A stretch of DNA of 17,281 bases from an uncultured Prosthecobacter sp. Its GTDB lineage: Bacteria > Verrucomicrobiota > Verrucomicrobiia > Verrucomicrobiales > Verrucomicrobiaceae. Each line of letters opens with the position of its first letter. The first letter of the stretch is position 1. The position numbers were made by a program, and so were the translations under genes. Shown piece by piece: positions 14,009-17,281 of this stretch. The notes below the pieces were generated by a model. That model was not told the origin of the DNA. It searched no databases and was given only the letters and a program-made list of their open reading frames with translations. The DNA is taken from assembly GCA_937941745.1 (NCBI GenBank), contig CALDGV010000837.1, positions 1 through 17,281 of the forward strand. The letters run 5' to 3'.

Positions 14009-14941
14009 TTACCCCTCAGGACGGCTTCGGCGGATCAGTGCCAGCCCGCCCAGCAGTCCCCAGAGCCCGATGGCTGCAAAGCCCAGAAGGGAAATGGCCA
14101 GTGCCTGTACAGGGTCGCAGCCCGCCCGGCGGCCGAGCAGTTCGACCAGCAGGTTCTCCCGGACGCCCAGCCCGCTGATTGTCACCGGCACGGAGGCTGC
14201 CAGGTCCACCACGGGCATGATGCCCAGCATTTGGGGCAGTGAGATTTGGGCTCCCAACGCCCGGCCGGCTGCCCAGTAGGCTGCAAAGGCCGATGCCGTG
14301 CTCAGGGCGGACAGCGCGAATCCACTGAAAAGCCAGGGGTGACGAAAAGTGCCTGCAAAAACAGGTCTGGCGAGGTGTGCCAGCCTGTTCAGCCCGGGCA
14401 TGCGGGCGAAAATCCGCTGCACGGGAGGTTCCATGATCACTCCCAGCCCGAGAAAGGTGAGTAGCGCCGCCCAGGGCAGCAGGCCGTCCAGCCAGAATGC
14501 GACGCCCTCGGGCAGTCCTGCCGTTCCCGAAAAGGCCAGATAGAGCCCCACTCCCCCAAAGAAACCTCCCACATGATCCAAAATCAGGGAGCCGACAATC
14601 GCTCCCCGCTTCTCTGGATAGTCCCGGGACAACTCCAGAAGTCGCACTCCGTCTGCTCCCAGGGGGCCTAGGAAATAGAGATTGAAGAAATCCGCGAAAA
14701 AGGTGAGCCGCAGCAGCTTTGGAAAGGGAACCCGCAGTTCATACACCCTCACAAACCACCACCACCGCCCCGCCCAGCCCAGCAATGAGGCACCACCCAG
14801 TCCCAGGGCTGCGATGAGCCAGCTCCATTCCATCTGGCTCCAGTCAAACCGGGCGATCTCTTCCCAGCGCAGGCGATTGAGCACCCAGGCAAGCAGCGCG
14901 ATGGCCGCCACCAGGCGCAGCAGGAGCACGAGACGGCGCAT
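14009..14941 (-). CDS. UPF0104 / lysylphosphatidylglycerol-synthase TM-family membrane protein
   Basis: Integral inner-membrane protein, 310 residues, with about seven or eight hydrophobic helices ([45 protein letters not shown] region, [50 protein letters not shown], the [21 protein letters not shown] tail). The sequence [20 protein letters not shown] near the C-terminus is the hallmark of the LPG_synthase_TM (UPF0104, YbhN-like) family, whose MprF member flips lysyl-phosphatidylglycerol; stand-alone members like this lack the aminoacyl transferase domain and are thought to move lipids or glycolipids. Which lipid is not known. Its start is 15 bases after the trpE stop, so it is probably translated from the same message. 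The ATG at 14941 gives an N-terminal MRR before the first helix, which fits positive-inside topology. Confidence 0.88.
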   Translation of the reverse strand: MRRLVLLLRLVAAIALLAWVLNRLRWEEIARFDWSQMEWSWLIAALGLGGASLLGWAGRWWWFVRVYELRVPFPKLLRLTFFADFFNLYFLGPLGADGVRLLELSRDYPEKRGAIVGSLILDHVGGFFGGVGLYLAFSGTAGLPEGVAFWLDGLLPWAALLTFLGLGVIMEPPVQRIFARMPGLNRLAHLARPVFAGTFRHPWLFSGFALSALSTASAFAAYWAAGRALGAQISLPQMLGIMPVVDLAASVPVTISGLGVRENLLVELLGRRAGCDPVQALAISLLGFAAIGLWGLLGGLALIRRSRPEG

Positions 14942-14956
14942 GTTCTCGTCGCAGGC

Positions 14957-16468
14957 TCAGGCTCCGAGCTGCCGCGCCCACTCGATGGCGCGCAGCATGC
15001 CAGTGGCCTTGTTCACGGTTTCCTGGTATTCGTAGGCAGGATCAGAGTCCGCTACGACTCCGGCTCCAGCCTGAACATAGGCCTTGCCATCCTTCACCAC
15101 GCAGGTGCGCAGGGCGATGCATGAGTCGAGGTTCCCATCGAAGCCATAATAGCCCACCGCACCGGCATAGGCGCAGCGCTTGCTCTTCTCGACCTCATTG
15201 ATGATTTCCATGGCCCGCACCTTGGGGCTGCCGCTGACGGTCCCGGCCGGGAAGGTGGCCCGCATGACGTCGTAGGCGCTCTTGTCTGCATTCAGCCTGC
15301 CTTCGACGTTGCTGACGATGTGCATGACGTGGCTGTAGCGCTCGATGATCATGAGGTCGGTGACCTTCACCGTTCCATATTCGGCCACGCGGCCGACATC
15401 GTTGCGTGCCAGGTCCACCAGCATGATGTGCTCTGCACGTTCCTTCGGATCGGCGAGCAGTTCAGCGGCCAGAGCGTCATCCTCGGCCTTTGTCTTGCCC
15501 CTCCAGCGGGTGCCGGCGATTGGGCGGATCTCGATCTTCCCGTCGAGGCATTTCACATGCACTTCAGGTGAACTGCCGACGAGTGAAAAGCCCCCTGGCA
15601 GGTCCAGGCAGAACATGTAGGGCGAAGGATTTACATGCCGCAGGGCGCGGAATAGGTCGATGGTGGTGCCCGCGTAAGGCGTCTCGAAGCGCTGGGAGGG
15701 CACGCCCTGGAAGATGTCACCAGCGGCGATGTACTCCTTCATCTTCGAGACCATGCCTTCGTATTCGGCACGGGTCGTGTTGCTCACCGGCGGCGGCAGT
15801 TGCTCGTTCTTCACGGGAGCAAATGTCTGCAGCGGCTTGACCACCAGCGGCTGTGAGAGCTTGGCGATGACTGCTTCAATCTGGGTCTTGGCCCATTCAT
15901 AGGCGGCATCCAGGCTGGCATGCTCATCCGTGTGCACATTCGCCACCACCATCAGACGGCGGGTTCGGTGGTCAAAGATGAGCACCGTGTCCGTGACCAT
16001 GAAGACCATGTCCGGCAGGCCGAGTTCGTCCTTCGGCGGAGCAGGGAGGGTCGGCTCAAAAAAGCGCACCATGTCGTAGGCCAGGTAGCCCACGGCTCCG
16101 CCATGAAAGACAGGGATGTTTGCTGACTCGGCTGGCCGGTAGGGCTGCATGATCAGGCGCAGTTCCTCCAGAGGGTCCGTGCGGGTGGTGTAGCGTCGAA
16201 TTTTCCCGCGTTCTTCGACTTCGATCTCCTTGCCCCTTGCGGTGAAAATAAGCCGGGGAGAGCTGCCGAGCAGGGAGTATCTTCCCGAATGCTGAGTCAG
16301 CTCGGCGGATTCCAAAAGGAACGCACAGCGACCGTCATGAATCTTTTGGAAGGCTGAGAGCGGCGTCTCGTAGTCGGCGGCCAGTTCAGCCATCACCGGG
16401 ACGAGGTTTCCTTTCGCAGCGAGGGCGCGGAAGGCTTCGAAATCAGGCTGAAGATGGAGCTGGGACAT
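14957..16468 (-). CDS. trpE: Anthranilate synthase component I
   Basis: Converts chorismate and ammonia (from a TrpG glutaminase subunit) to anthranilate, the first step of tryptophan synthesis. The 503 residues are a normal length. The tryptophan feedback site LLES is present at residues 51-54 with the accompanying GRYSLLGSSP. Chorismate-binding signatures are intact: GDIFQGVPSQRF, IRPIAGTRWRGKT, TFPAGTVSGSPKVRAMEII, GAVGYYGFDG and QAGAGVVADSDPAYEY. These favour TrpE over PabB, which usually lacks the full feedback site. The start at 16468 (MSQLHLQPDFEAF) matches relatives; the frame runs upstream to 16522 without support. No trpG, trpD or trpC is adjacent, and the 115-base leader has no run of Trp codons, so classic attenuation is not evident. 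It appears to head a unit with UPF0104, hisG and the small basic protein. Confidence 0.95.
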   Translation of the reverse strand: MSQLHLQPDFEAFRALAAKGNLVPVMAELAADYETPLSAFQKIHDGRCAFLLESAELTQHSGRYSLLGSSPRLIFTARGKEIEVEERGKIRRYTTRTDPLEELRLIMQPYRPAESANIPVFHGGAVGYLAYDMVRFFEPTLPAPPKDELGLPDMVFMVTDTVLIFDHRTRRLMVVANVHTDEHASLDAAYEWAKTQIEAVIAKLSQPLVVKPLQTFAPVKNEQLPPPVSNTTRAEYEGMVSKMKEYIAAGDIFQGVPSQRFETPYAGTTIDLFRALRHVNPSPYMFCLDLPGGFSLVGSSPEVHVKCLDGKIEIRPIAGTRWRGKTKAEDDALAAELLADPKERAEHIMLVDLARNDVGRVAEYGTVKVTDLMIIERYSHVMHIVSNVEGRLNADKSAYDVMRATFPAGTVSGSPKVRAMEIINEVEKSKRCAYAGAVGYYGFDGNLDSCIALRTCVVKDGKAYVQAGAGVVADSDPAYEYQETVNKATGMLRAIEWARQLGA

Positions 16469-16583
16469 GGCTGGCAGGCAATGAAGAGCGCAGAACGTGG
16501 ATGCGAATCCTCCATCGGGCAAGGCTACGCCGTCAAAAGGTCGGGTGGCAGCCTATGTGGCTCCTTGAGCGCTATTTACGCCT

Positions 16584-17281
16584 CTACTCCACTTTCATCA
16601 CCCCGTTCATCACCATCCAGTGGCCGGGGAAGGTGCACAGATAAGGGTAATCACCTTTTTCCTTCGGTGCGGTGAGGTGGATGACGAACTCGCCCTTTGG
16701 ATTGGTCATGTCGGTGTAGGCGATGACGTCGTCGCTGTCTGGGACGTAGTGCTTTTGCATGCCTTGCGGGTCGGTGATCATGAGATTGCACTTCTCGCCG
16801 AGTTTTTGCAGCGAACCGGGCTTCGCGAGCAGCCAGTTGTGCGGCACCACATCGGGGTTCTTGAAGCGAATCGTGAGTTTTTCGCCCGCTTTGGCCAGAA
16901 GCTGCTTCTGCACGAATTGCAGGCCCAAAGCGGCTTCGATGACGATTTCGCGTCCGGGCTCGCCTTTGGCCCACGGGTTCGGTTTGGCCGGTTTCGGGGC
17001 TTCGAGGCCGATTTGCGCCGCGTGGTTCGTTTTGGCGATCTTCGTGTAACCCGCGAACTCGGTGAACGGCTCCGCCAAGGCATGCGCCGTCATGAAAACA
17101 TCATGCCCGGTGCTCAAATGTAGGTGAATCTGGCCCGCGGGCACGATTTGAGGGATTTCGAGGAAGAGCGTCTTGCCTCCATCGAGCTTTTGCACACTGC
17201 GTACCTCCAACGGATCATGGCCGGGCGTGTCGGCATACTTCACCGAATACTCCGGCGAGCCGTATTGCGGCCCGTATTTGT
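16584..17281 (-). CDS. Azurin/auracyanin-type copper domain at the C-terminus of a larger protein; 5' end outside window
   Basis: The open frame runs off the right edge (it continues as KYGPQYGSPEYSVKYADTPG through the last bases), so the GTG at 17243 is probably an internal Val and not the start. The visible 232 residues comprise a linker region (EVRSVQKLDGGKTLFLEIP, then QIVPAGQIHLHL) and a blue-copper cupredoxin domain at the C-terminus. The type 1 copper ligands are recognisable: His in VVPHNWLL, then Cys, His and Met in YLCTFPGHWMVMNGVM. This is the azurin/auracyanin C-x4-H-x4-M loop. In Planctomycetes and Verrucomicrobia such domains commonly end large secreted proteins with a PQQ-like or membrane-bound dehydrogenase propeller and sometimes a haem domain; the preceding linker fits that, by inference. 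Role: periplasmic electron transfer. Confidence 0.85.
   Translation of the reverse strand, partial: KYGPQYGSPEYSVKYADTPGHDPLEVRSVQKLDGGKTLFLEIPQIVPAGQIHLHLSTGHDVFMTAHALAEPFTEFAGYTKIAKTNHAAQIGLEAPKPAKPNPWAKGEPGREIVIEAALGLQFVQKQLLAKAGEKLTIRFKNPDVVPHNWLLAKPGSLQKLGEKCNLMITDPQGMQKHYVPDSDDVIAYTDMTNPKGEFVIHLTAPKEKGDYPYLCTFPGHWMVMNGVMKVE

Noticed and set aside
16469..16583. Possible trp leader peptide and attenuator before trpE
   Set aside because: The short frame in the leader has no Trp codons, there is no convincing terminator/antiterminator pair, and TTGACG at 16536-16531 lacks a -10 partner.

Overview
The window is about 17.3 kb of GC-rich bacterial chromosome, most consistent with a member of the Verrucomicrobiota (Prosthecobacter/Verrucomicrobium-like). 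That placement is an inference from gene types: a secreted five-bladed-propeller sugar-hydrolase-like protein of the kind common in Planctomycetes and Verrucomicrobia, a copper-binding azurin-type domain on the end of a larger secreted protein, a Bacteroidetes/actinobacteria-like tiny bS22/mS38-family protein, and starts that almost all lack a Shine-Dalgarno sequence. No phage, insertion sequence, CRISPR array or plasmid backbone was recognised; the content is mostly housekeeping with some lineage-specific genes.

Left part (1-5552, mostly + strand): the C-terminal three quarters of DnaJ; a GlcD-type FAD-linked oxidase; a 321-base gap largely filled by an imperfect 21-bp tandem array of dyad-symmetric units; a small MORN-type lipoprotein on the minus strand; then a secreted protein of unknown function followed 6 bases later by a complete GspE/PilB-type secretion/pilus ATPase, and a hairpin terminator.

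Middle part (5661-11099): a minus-strand P-loop protein with an atypical Walker A motif and a plus-strand secreted propeller protein diverge from a very AT-rich promoter region. Next come a zinc-independent MDR-type oxidoreductase on the minus strand, a tRNA-Leu gene whose anticodon reads AAG (rare in bacteria), and an OppA-type substrate-binding protein.

Right part (11110-17281, all minus strand): in transcription order, the C-terminal part of an azurin-domain protein, trpE, a UPF0104/LPG-synthase-TM membrane protein, hisG, a 34-residue very basic bS22/mS38-like protein, a textbook rho-independent terminator, and a secreted TPR protein. The terminator lies inside the longest reading frame of the TPR gene and so decides its start. 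trpE to the small basic protein are closely spaced and probably one transcription unit that joins tryptophan and histidine pathway entry enzymes to a ribosome-associated protein.

The best candidates for something undescribed are the 21-bp tandem array with covarying arms (2380-2631) and the tRNA-Leu with A34 (9293-9377).
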